Shown one piece after another: positions 42,484 through 49,963 of a stretch of DNA of 64,000 nt. Numbering within the stretch: position 1 is the first letter of the stretch; every line of letters begins with the position of its first letter. This DNA is from an uncultured Spirochaetales bacterium (GTDB lineage Bacteria > Spirochaetota > Spirochaetia > Sphaerochaetales > Sphaerochaetaceae): contig CASFDW010000003.1 in assembly GCA_949293595.1 (NCBI GenBank), positions 72,685 through 136,684 on the forward strand, in the 5' to 3' direction. The translations under genes and the position numbers were made by a program. Under the pieces are notes generated by a model, which saw only the letters and a list, made by a program, of their open reading frames with translations, did no database searches and was not told the DNA's origin.

Positions 42484-43392
42484 ATGTTGAGTCAGTACAA
42501 TATAGATACCAGGATAATTCTTCATATCGGAGATCCGATGGATCAGGGATGTTCGCATATGGTACATAATTATTTGTATGAATATGCGAATTTGAATGCA
42601 ATCACCATTCCTGTCAAAGTAGGGATGGCTGAACTGGAAGGGGCGATAGCAGGAGCCAGGGCTTTCGGCTTGGATTTTACTCTTACCATGCCATTGAAAA
42701 GTGCAATAATCGATTATCTTGATGAAGTTGATGATTTGAGCAGGGACTTTCGCTGTGTGAATAATGTGAAATTCGTTGATGGCAAACTCATTGGTACAGG
42801 GTTGGACGGCGTTGGAATGGGGGCTGCCATCAGGCACAGGCTGGGTCAAAGGATGGATGGCCGGCATGCGTTGATTCTTGGTGCGGGTGCTGTTGCAGGA
42901 CCCATTGCCGCCGCAATCGTCGAGCGGGGTGTGACGAAGGTTGTTATTGCTAATCGCACGGTTGAAAAAGCAGAATATATCGCCAATGTGTTGAGAAAGT
43001 ATTTTCCTGCGCTGGAAGTTGAGTTCGGTCCTCTCTCAGATGAGTTTCTGAAAGAAAAAGCCTACGATTCCAATCTCGTTGTCCAGTGCACATCCATGGG
43101 TGGAGGTACATGGAAGGCTTTTGAACCACTTGGGTTCATGCAGAATCTTCCGAAAGATTGTTTCGTCGCTGATGTCCTGTACCCTGTCACAACCGTATTG
43201 TCGGAAGCTGAACGGCTTGGTCTGGAAACATTGAATGGGCAGGAGATGATACTTCATCAGCAGCTCGCCACAATGGAATTCAGGTTTGGGGTTAAGTTGC
43301 CGGAAGACGAGGCTTTGCTTGTCGCCGAGGAAGCTTTGGATATGTCTGTGGCAAAACGTGCTTTTCGCAATAGATACAAGAAAGATAAGTAG
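42484..43392 (+). CDS. Shikimate/quinate dehydrogenase-like NAD(P) oxidoreductase
   Basis: 302 residues with the AroE fold. Catalytic Lys72 is in LTMPLKSAI (family VT.P.K) and Asp108 in GTGLDGVGM (family NTDG.G, Asn and Thr lost). The nucleotide loop is LGAGAVAGPIAAAI, followed by VIANRT. The substrate-binding SxS motif of true shikimate dehydrogenases is replaced (GDPMDQGCSHMVHN), so the substrate is probably not shikimate. AAGGAG lies before the ATG. No other aromatic-pathway gene is near; it belongs to the TRAP operon and probably oxidises or reduces the imported compound. Confidence 0.85.
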   Translation: MLSQYNIDTRIILHIGDPMDQGCSHMVHNYLYEYANLNAITIPVKVGMAELEGAIAGARAFGLDFTLTMPLKSAIIDYLDEVDDLSRDFRCVNNVKFVDGKLIGTGLDGVGMGAAIRHRLGQRMDGRHALILGAGAVAGPIAAAIVERGVTKVVIANRTVEKAEYIANVLRKYFPALEVEFGPLSDEFLKEKAYDSNLVVQCTSMGGGTWKAFEPLGFMQNLPKDCFVADVLYPVTTVLSEAERLGLETLNGQEMILHQQLATMEFRFGVKLPEDEALLVAEEALDMSVAKRAFRNRYKKDK

Positions 43393-43398
43393 GGAAAT

Positions 43399-44265
43399 AT
43401 GAAGGAAAATAGTCTGAGAAGGTCGTTGCTTTTTGTACCTGCGGATTCTGAACGGTTCATCGCAAAGGCGGAGTCAACATGTGATTTGGATGGAGTTATC
43501 CTTGATTTGGAGGATGGGGTGAACATTCTTAAGAAGGATGTTGCCAGGAATGGTGTTCCCGAAGCTGTGTCAAGATTGAAAAAAAGCGGTAAGGAAGTTT
43601 TCGTCCGGATAAACGATTTGGCGTCTTTACGGGGGGTGAATGATTTATTGTATGTTGCCGGTTCCGGACTGGACGGTGTGCTGATTCCCAAAGCAGATAA
43701 GGACGTCGTTATTCTCTGCAATCTGCTTTTGAATGCATATGAGATTGAGAATGATGTTGCAAAGGGTACGATCCGCATCCTGGTGATGATTGAAACGGCA
43801 GTTGCATTGGAAGAAATCGATTTGATTCTGAAATCCTCGGAAAGGATTGATGGTGTTGTGTTTGGAGCTGAGGACTATACCAATGATATCAGCGTATCAA
43901 AAGAGGATGCAGCTGTATTGCTTGATTATGCCAGGGCAAAAATTGTTAATTCTGCGAAAGCCAATGATGTGCAGGCAATAGATTCCCCTTGCACAGACTA
44001 TAAGAACGCAGAAGTTTATACGAAAGAGATTGTTGCGGCAAAACGACTTGGCTTCAGCGGGAAAACAACAATACATCCATCCATTGTCGAAACAATCAAT
44101 AAAGAGTTCTCACTTAGTGAGGAGAAACGATCCTATCTTGAAAGGATGATTTCGGCATTTGATCAGGCAAGTAAGGATGGGATTGGTGCCATTTCATTTG
44201 AAGGAAGTATGGTTGATAAACCCATTGTTGATCGAGCACGTAAGCTTATTCGTTGTTATAAATGA
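43399..44265 (+). CDS. CitE-like HpcH/HpaI-family lyase
   Basis: 288 residues, a TIM-barrel lyase of the citrate-lyase-beta/malyl-CoA-lyase group. RRSLLFVPADSERF, LDGVILDLEDGV (metal-binding Asp/Glu region), VFVRIND, VMIETAVALEEID and KTTIHPSIVETIN mark it. Relatives cleave or form beta-hydroxyacyl-CoA thioesters, releasing acetyl-CoA and an oxo acid or aldehyde. No citrate lyase alpha or gamma subunits are nearby, so it acts alone. A short GGGA ribosome site follows the previous gene after 6 nt. In this operon it could split a CoA ester derived from the imported acid. Confidence 0.87.
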   Translation: MKENSLRRSLLFVPADSERFIAKAESTCDLDGVILDLEDGVNILKKDVARNGVPEAVSRLKKSGKEVFVRINDLASLRGVNDLLYVAGSGLDGVLIPKADKDVVILCNLLLNAYEIENDVAKGTIRILVMIETAVALEEIDLILKSSERIDGVVFGAEDYTNDISVSKEDAAVLLDYARAKIVNSAKANDVQAIDSPCTDYKNAEVYTKEIVAAKRLGFSGKTTIHPSIVETINKEFSLSEEKRSYLERMISAFDQASKDGIGAISFEGSMVDKPIVDRARKLIRCYK

Positions 44266-44293
44266 AATTATTTAAATAAGGAGAGTAATATCT

Positions 44294-45715
44294 ATGAAGG
44301 AAGAGCTTGATTTTACCTTACCTGAAAGCAAGGAAATTGCTGAACTGATAGTCAGGGCTAGAAAGGCACAAGAAAAAATTGCGAATATTACCCAGGATGA
44401 GGCACGGTATATTGCAAAAGCCATTGGATGGTATGCGGATTATCGCGCCGAAGAATGGGCAAAAGTGAATTTTGAAGAAACCCAGATGGGCGATGTTCAA
44501 AGCAAGGTTGCCAGGACAAGGACACGTGCCCGTGGGGTGATACGCGATTTGAATAATACGAAAACCGTTGGCGTGATTGAGGAAGATGTGGAAAAAAATC
44601 TCATTAAAATTGCCAAGCCTGTTGGAGTAATCGGTGCGTTGGTTCCAGTGACGGTTCCAGCAGGTGTCGTATTCATAAAGGCTATGAATGGACTGATGGG
44701 CCGCAATGCATTGATTTATGCACCACATCCGAGAGCGAAGAAGACCACGATGATGGTTGTAAATGAATTGAGAGCGTTGCTTGGCCGGCTGGGATATCCG
44801 GAGGATTTGCTTCTTTGCATTGATAATGTCAACAAGGAGAAGACCAGTCAGCTGATGAAACAGTGTGATCTTATCATAGCAACCGGTGGTTCCGGGATGG
44901 TGAAGGCTGCATATTCCTCCGGTACTCCGGCTTATGGAGTGGGGGCAGGGAATGTTGTTTGTGTCATAGATGAGACTGCAGACCTCAAGGATGCTGCCTT
45001 TAAGATAATGGACAGCCAAATGAATGATTTGGCCAGTGGCTGCTCCACGGAAAATTCCGTAGTTATCCAAAGTGGTGTGTATGATCAGGCGATTGATGAA
45101 ATGAAAAAGCAATTTGCCCATTTATGCACAAAAGAAGAGAAGAAGAAACTGCAGGACACATTGTGGCATGATGGGAAACTGAATAGTGCTGTCATATGCA
45201 AACCAGCTACCGTGATTGCCAAAGCAGCAGGATTCGAAGTTGCTCCGGACACCCGCTGGATTTTGGTGGAGGAAACTGGATATGGCAAGGATTTCCCATT
45301 CTCCGGAGAAAAGCTTTCGGTTGTTGTTACTGTCTACAAGTATGATAGTTTCGATGAGGCGATCAAGCTGGTGAACGGAATACAGAGTTATTCGGGAGCC
45401 GGGCATTCATGTGGAATTCACAGCTCAAATGAAGAGCATATCATGAAGTTTGCAAATGAAACGAAGACCGCAAGAGTCGCAGTTTGCATGTCTCAGAATA
45501 AATCCAATGCTGGAAACTGGAATAATGGTATGCCTTTTACGATCACGTTGGGTTGTGGTACGTGGGGAGGAAACATCACCTGCGAGAACATCACAGCAAA
45601 GCACTATATCAACACCACGTGGGTTGCCAGGGAAATAAAAGGATATACAGTTCCGACCGATAGCGAACTTTTCGGTTCAGAAATAATGAATGATTCTCGC
45701 ATCAGAGCGAAATAG
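44294..45715 (+). CDS. Acylating (CoA-dependent) aldehyde dehydrogenase
   Basis: 473 residues of the AdhE/EutE-type aldehyde dehydrogenase group. Catalytic Cys250 is in LASGCSTENSVV, and the C-terminal GCGTWGGNITCENITAKHYINTTW block is the AdhE/sulfoacetaldehyde-dehydrogenase style signature. It should convert an aldehyde plus CoA and NAD(P)+ into an acyl-CoA. There is no alcohol-dehydrogenase domain. AAGGAGAG precedes the ATG. In the operon it is well placed to use an aldehyde released by one of the two aldolase-type enzymes. Acetaldehyde, succinic semialdehyde, methylmalonate semialdehyde or sulfoacetaldehyde are all possible substrates. Confidence 0.88.
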   Translation: MKEELDFTLPESKEIAELIVRARKAQEKIANITQDEARYIAKAIGWYADYRAEEWAKVNFEETQMGDVQSKVARTRTRARGVIRDLNNTKTVGVIEEDVEKNLIKIAKPVGVIGALVPVTVPAGVVFIKAMNGLMGRNALIYAPHPRAKKTTMMVVNELRALLGRLGYPEDLLLCIDNVNKEKTSQLMKQCDLIIATGGSGMVKAAYSSGTPAYGVGAGNVVCVIDETADLKDAAFKIMDSQMNDLASGCSTENSVVIQSGVYDQAIDEMKKQFAHLCTKEEKKKLQDTLWHDGKLNSAVICKPATVIAKAAGFEVAPDTRWILVEETGYGKDFPFSGEKLSVVVTVYKYDSFDEAIKLVNGIQSYSGAGHSCGIHSSNEEHIMKFANETKTARVAVCMSQNKSNAGNWNNGMPFTITLGCGTWGGNITCENITAKHYINTTWVAREIKGYTVPTDSELFGSEIMNDSRIRAK

Positions 45716-45729
45716 TGAAGGAAGAAAAT

Positions 45730-47109
45730 ATGAAACAGTGGGATATTAATTGGAATATGTATCGCTCGAAGATTGTGTTTGCAGATAATGCCGCCTCATT
45801 TTTATCTGAGATAGAAGAATTAGTTGCCAATGCGGAACATATGCAGTCGGGTGGAGAAGGGAAGTATGCATTGGAATTGTTATCCGAACTGCTGATCGAT
45901 TTGAATTCCATGCTTACGAGATGGACATTGGACAAGAATGTCGGATTAGAAACAAAAAGAGAAGGTGATTGCAAAATCAGGTCTGCCATCCTCAGTATGG
46001 GCGGGGAGGGATATTTGGCTTATGCTGACAAGGAGATCGATTCAATCAAGAAGTCTCAGTTCGGTCGGATTGCCGATGCGACAGATAAGGGAAGGATGTA
46101 TACGTATTGGGGAAATGATTTGTGTACCGGTGTCGATTTTTCATTGAGAAGAGGAGCTTCGTTCACCACTAGTAATCCTTCAAAGATTAATCTTTTCAGA
46201 AAGGCTGAACCAGAGCAGTATGGGATATATCTTAAAGAGGTTTTGGAGGAGCACAAAGATATCAGCAAAGAACAGCTCTTGTCATATTTGACAGTCAAGG
46301 TTGTTTCTCAAGTGGCTCGTAAGTTGATTCCAATCAATAAAGCAACAAATGGAAAATTCGGGGTTTCGTTCACGCAGGTTGATCCATCAACTTGGAATAA
46401 TGCAAAGGCAATGGTTGATGAAGTGAGGCTATGGTATTCAGAATTCCAAAAAGAAATGTGTTGTGAGAGGCCAAATGTTGTCTTTAAGGTTCCTGCAACA
46501 CCTGCAGCAAAGGAAGCCGCCAAGGAATTGTTGAAAGATGACTACATACGGCTTACATTCACATCCAATTTTGCCGTTGGACAACATAAGCAGTTCCTTG
46601 AATTGATTAATAAACGCCAGCCAAATTGTTTCTTGGTTCTTGTTGATTGTCATTTGCGTAAGTTCGCAAAGCCGGAGTTTGAATCTTTAGGGATAACCGA
46701 TACCGACTATTATTGTGAGAAACTGGTGAGTGCTGTATATCAGAAGTGTTATCAGCAGTTGTTGGATTGTGGTTCTGATGCAATGGTTAATGGTGCAGGA
46801 TTGAGGGAAGAGGTAGGCATACAGTTATGCCTCACAGACAAAAATGATCATCCAACCACGTTTACTGTCACTCCTTCTTTGGTTGCAGATTATGATAGCA
46901 AAGAGCGCTGTCAGGAAATTATATGGGATAAAACCATATCAGAGGCTGATTTTGATGTCTTAAATAAGTCGAGCGTATTCCGTAGGGCATATTATGCTGA
47001 TGAGTTTCCATGGGATGACATACAGAGCTTTGAACCTTATGCATTTATGATGGAAGGGTTTATGACAGCCAGACAGGAATGTCTTGATACTATTTCTGAT
47101 TATCAGTGA
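45730..47109 (+). CDS. Long transaldolase-like (class I aldolase) protein
   Basis: 459 residues, much longer than ordinary transaldolase (~220-320). After ~140 residues with no recognised motif it shows TTSNPSKIN (~146-154, like TTNPS in transaldolases), then FTQVDPSTWNN, and NVVFKVPATPAAKEAAKEL with the presumed Schiff-base Lys at ~253, followed by LTFTSNFAVGQ. The later VNGAGLREEVGIQL and FTVTPSLVADY have no counterpart I know. It is probably a Schiff-base aldolase or transaldolase for a specialised substrate. ATG at 45730 with AAGGAAG upstream is favoured over a GTG at 45715 that overlaps the previous stop. Confidence 0.75.
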   Translation: MKQWDINWNMYRSKIVFADNAASFLSEIEELVANAEHMQSGGEGKYALELLSELLIDLNSMLTRWTLDKNVGLETKREGDCKIRSAILSMGGEGYLAYADKEIDSIKKSQFGRIADATDKGRMYTYWGNDLCTGVDFSLRRGASFTTSNPSKINLFRKAEPEQYGIYLKEVLEEHKDISKEQLLSYLTVKVVSQVARKLIPINKATNGKFGVSFTQVDPSTWNNAKAMVDEVRLWYSEFQKEMCCERPNVVFKVPATPAAKEAAKELLKDDYIRLTFTSNFAVGQHKQFLELINKRQPNCFLVLVDCHLRKFAKPEFESLGITDTDYYCEKLVSAVYQKCYQQLLDCGSDAMVNGAGLREEVGIQLCLTDKNDHPTTFTVTPSLVADYDSKERCQEIIWDKTISEADFDVLNKSSVFRRAYYADEFPWDDIQSFEPYAFMMEGFMTARQECLDTISDYQ

Positions 47110-47117
47110 GGAACAGT

Positions 47118-47663
47118 ATGAACCAAAAAGAATATATGGATTCGATTCTTCCTGGGTGCCGCATAGGGCAGATTGGTTTTTTTACGAAAGACATTTTTTC
47201 TGCAATGCGGGAATGGGATGTCAGAATGGGGGTGAAGAATTGGATTCTTTACGAACATACTGATGAACGATTGCAGAATGTTGTTGTCAAGGAAGGGGTA
47301 TGTGATAAAAATTTTAGGTTTTATTGCGCATGTGGCAATCTGAATGATGGAATTCAGTTGGAACTCATCCAGCCAATATTTGGATTACCATTTTACGAGA
47401 ATTACCTAAAAACGCACGGAGAAGGTGCCCATCATATCAAGGAGATTGTTCCTGCAAGTCGTTATGAGGAGGTATTGAAATATTATGAGGACAATGGAAT
47501 GCATGTGATTTTTGGTGCAGAGTATTTTGGATCCAAATTCTATTTCATTGATTCCATTTCCAAGCTTGGAGTTTTGTTGGAGATTGGAAATGGGTGTTCT
47601 CCAAATGGTGCACCTGAAGATTGGAAAGCACCTTATCCAGAATGTTTGAGGAGGTTTAAATAG
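47118..47663 (+). CDS. VOC-superfamily (glyoxalase/epimerase-like) protein
   Basis: 181 residues. Two beta-alpha-beta-beta-beta modules of the vicinal-oxygen-chelate fold: RIGQIGFFTKDIFSAMREW and, after LELIQPIFG, GAHHIKEIVPASRYEEVLKYYEDNGM, ending in LGVLLEIG. Candidate metal ligands are His (GAHHI) and Glu residues in the ELIQP and LLEIG strands. Methylmalonyl-CoA epimerase, glyoxalase I and hydroxyphenylpyruvate-type enzymes share this fold. As last gene of the operon it could epimerise an acyl-CoA or isomerise an intermediate. GTGAGGA lies 5 nt before ATG 47118; a longer in-frame start at 47106 overlaps the previous stop. Confidence 0.8.
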   Translation: MNQKEYMDSILPGCRIGQIGFFTKDIFSAMREWDVRMGVKNWILYEHTDERLQNVVVKEGVCDKNFRFYCACGNLNDGIQLELIQPIFGLPFYENYLKTHGEGAHHIKEIVPASRYEEVLKYYEDNGMHVIFGAEYFGSKFYFIDSISKLGVLLEIGNGCSPNGAPEDWKAPYPECLRRFK

Positions 47664-47672
47664 TTTTTAATT

Positions 47673-47704
47673 GGGACTATTGTGATAATGTTCGCAATAG
47701 TCCC
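47673..47704 (+). terminator. Terminator hairpin at the end of the TRAP operon
   Basis: A 10-bp perfect stem GGGACTATTG / CAATAGTCCC with a 12-nt loop. The following TGATTGATAATATC has few Ts, so it may be a weak terminator or an mRNA-stabilising end. It marks the right edge of the AT-rich island. Confidence 0.75.
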
Positions 47705-47786
47705 TGATTGATAATATCATTTAAAGTTTGTATTAAATTGAATAATTGACATGGTTTGCTCCTTCCATAGAACGCAAACTACCAAC

Positions 47787-47815
47787 TTTAAATTTCTCAC
47801 CTTATGTGAGATAAT
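47787..47815 (+). promoter_or_regulatory. Promoter of pepT (leaderless)
   Basis: TTTAAA and GATAAT with a 17-nt spacer; the -10 box ends 7 nt before the ATG at 47823, with no Shine-Dalgarno. Confidence 0.55.
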
Positions 47816-47822
47816 TTCAGAC

Positions 47823-49052
47823 ATGATTGATTTCAAAGAGAATTTAAAGGAGCGTTTCTTGCGCTATGTGGCGGTCGATTCCATGAGCGACCCATCCTTC
47901 TGCGGGAAGAAAAGGCCTACCACCGACTGTCAGAAGGTGATTTTGGAGCAGCTTGCAAAGGAGCTCGAGGCTCTGGGGCTGGAGGTGTATCTCGGACCGG
48001 AATGGGTCGTGATGGCTACTTTGAAAGCCACGGCCCCCGATATCCCCACCATCGGTTTCATGGCGCATGTGGATACTGCCGACGACGTAATGGGAAACGG
48101 CGTCAAGGCCCAGGTGTTCGAGGATTATGACGGAAGTGACATCATTCTTCCCAGCGGCCTTGTGATTCCTGCATCCGATAATCCTGAGATGGCCAGATAC
48201 AAGGGAGGCTGCATCATTACAAGCGATGGAACGACATTGCTTGGAAGCGATGACAAGGCCGGTGTGGCCGTGATAATGGAAATTGCTGCCTATCTTTCAT
48301 CCCATCCTGGAATCAAGCATGGCGATATCGAGATTTTCTTTACTCCGGACGAGGAAACGGGAAGCGGGATGGATGAGTTTCCGTACGACAGGATAAGAAG
48401 CACCTGTTGCTATACTGTCGATGGTGCCTCGGAAGGGGAGATAGAGACCGAGTGTTTCAATGCCGCAACCGTCAAGGTGACGGTGAAGGGCAATTCAATA
48501 CATCTCGGTTCCGCACGTGGCAGGCTTGTGAATGCCGTCACCATCTTGAGCCAGATAGTCTCGACGCTCCCTCAGGCCGAGAGCCCTGAGGCGACCGACG
48601 GACGTTACGGCTACATATGCCCGCTTGAGATGTCGGGAACCGCGGTTGAGGCCTGTCTCGACATCTTCATACGTGATTTCGACCTCGATTCGTTCTATAA
48701 GAGGATCGAGGATGTGAAGGCCCTGGCTTCCGCTGTGTCATCGATCTATCGTGGAAAGGTCGACGTCGACGTACATGTCAGCTATCATAACATGGCGGAG
48801 ATCAACAAGAGGAATCCGAAGGCCACATCCATGATATACGATGCAGCCCTTGAGCTGGGTATCGAACTTCATGAGGAGCTGATCCGGGGCGGTACGGACG
48901 GTGCTCGCCTGGCAGCCAGGAAGGGAATAAGTTGTCCCAACATATACACCGGCGGACACAACCTTCATTCGTTGTCCGAGTGGGTCGCGCTCGACGGTAT
49001 GAACAGTGCCGCCAACCTTGTTTTGGGCATCATAAGGAATTGGGGAGCCTGA
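47823..49052 (+). CDS. pepT: Peptidase T (tripeptidase)
   Basis: 409 residues, M20 family with two zinc ions. Metal and catalytic residues are in FMAHVDTADD (His, Asp), LLGSDDKAG (bridging Asp), TPDEETGSG (catalytic Glu and ligand), TVDGA and GGHNLHSLSEW (last His). RGGTDGARL is the substrate block. It releases the N-terminal residue from tripeptides in the cytoplasm. ATG 47823 fits the promoter and the normal PepT start; in-frame codons back to 47751 are AT-rich and unlike PepT. It is the first GC-rich gene after the island and overlaps the next gene (TGATG). Confidence 0.95.
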   Translation: MIDFKENLKERFLRYVAVDSMSDPSFCGKKRPTTDCQKVILEQLAKELEALGLEVYLGPEWVVMATLKATAPDIPTIGFMAHVDTADDVMGNGVKAQVFEDYDGSDIILPSGLVIPASDNPEMARYKGGCIITSDGTTLLGSDDKAGVAVIMEIAAYLSSHPGIKHGDIEIFFTPDEETGSGMDEFPYDRIRSTCCYTVDGASEGEIETECFNAATVKVTVKGNSIHLGSARGRLVNAVTILSQIVSTLPQAESPEATDGRYGYICPLEMSGTAVEACLDIFIRDFDLDSFYKRIEDVKALASAVSSIYRGKVDVDVHVSYHNMAEINKRNPKATSMIYDAALELGIELHEELIRGGTDGARLAARKGISCPNIYTGGHNLHSLSEWVALDGMNSAANLVLGIIRNWGA

Positions 49053-49963
49053 TGAGGAGAGCCTTTGCCGCAGTCATCCTTATGCTTGTCTTTTCCGCAG
49101 GCCTGTTTCCTGCGGTTGGATATGAGGTTCCGGTCGGATTTGAACAGCGGATCCTTTTGGACCGCATGTTCGACCACGCCATAGCAGGCAGGAAGGATTG
49201 CGATATAAGGGTGACCGGGTTTTCCGAATCGGACGGGACCCTGGTCCTGTCCTTTCTGCTGGATGGCGGGGAGTACTCCATTTCTGCACCCGATTGGGAT
49301 GCTCTTGGGCGTTTTTTGGACAATGCCCTTTTTTTGGAAGAACGGCTCTATCTTTCCGACAATTGCATAAGCTATGTCGACGGGAACATAATTGCGGCAT
49401 CAGGCGACATGACGTATGGCGGATTGTATTATGCCATTGATGCGGACGGAAGGAAAAAGGCGCTGCTTGGTTTTGACAGGGTCAACGGGAACGGCGTGGC
49501 GCTTTTCCGGCCGGTATGGATTTCGGAGCTTGTTCCAGGCTACAGCCTTGTAAAAGGTCCTTCCTGGGCGCTTGATGTTTCCGGCACCTCCACCCTCCGG
49601 GATGACGGATTCAGCGTCTCCCTTAGCCTGAAGCAGATTTCATGGATGAGGAATTTCCGTCCTGCGGTTTCGTTCGGTTTGTTCAATACAGGTCGCGGTA
49701 TGTGTTGGATGTTCGGATTGGGTGCTGAGACAAGAGCTTCCCTGTCCGGGCTTTTCGATACTGGTTTCTCAATGATCGAGGATGGGGCCGTATATGCGGG
49801 TGCATCCCTTCTTCTTGGATTTGGAAACGGCTTTGAATGGGGCGCGGACTATTGTTTTGGTTATGAGCAGGTGTTGTGGGGACGTATGTACTACCGTATC
49901 GGCTATCAGGGGTCATCCCTGCTTGCTCCGTCCCTGGGTGTTTCGCTGGGGGTGATGTTTTGA
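49052..49963 (+). CDS. Exported, probable outer-membrane beta-barrel protein
   Basis: 303 residues. Signal peptide MRRAFAAVILMLVFSAGLFPAVG. The body has alternating strands, Gly/Tyr/Phe richness (FEWGADYCFGYEQVLWGRMYYRIGYQG) and a C-terminal Phe (SLGVMF), as expected for a beta-barrel. No family recognised. The ATG lies inside the pepT stop (TGATG) with GGGGAG upstream, so it is translated from the pepT message. The next gene again starts inside its end, forming a three-gene unit. Confidence 0.68.
   Translation: MRRAFAAVILMLVFSAGLFPAVGYEVPVGFEQRILLDRMFDHAIAGRKDCDIRVTGFSESDGTLVLSFLLDGGEYSISAPDWDALGRFLDNALFLEERLYLSDNCISYVDGNIIAASGDMTYGGLYYAIDADGRKKALLGFDRVNGNGVALFRPVWISELVPGYSLVKGPSWALDVSGTSTLRDDGFSVSLSLKQISWMRNFRPAVSFGLFNTGRGMCWMFGLGAETRASLSGLFDTGFSMIEDGAVYAGASLLLGFGNGFEWGADYCFGYEQVLWGRMYYRIGYQGSSLLAPSLGVSLGVMF

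Larger units (their letters stand above)
38592..47704. other. AT-rich catabolic island (regulator, TRAP transporter, five enzymes)
   Basis: From just after the terminator at 38591 to the hairpin at 47704 the sequence is visibly richer in A+T, and codon use shifts (AAA, GAA, AAT, TTG and ATT replace AAG, GAG, AAC, CTC and ATC). All genes point the same way and all fit one regulon. I see no integrase, transposase, tRNA or flanking repeat at the edges, so the means of acquisition is unknown. The first 96 bases (38592-38687) are very AT-rich and hold no gene. Confidence 0.7.

Noticed and set aside
43399-44265. CitE-like gene as part of a citrate lyase complex
   Set aside because: No alpha (CitF), gamma (CitD), ligase or CoA-transferase gene accompanies it.
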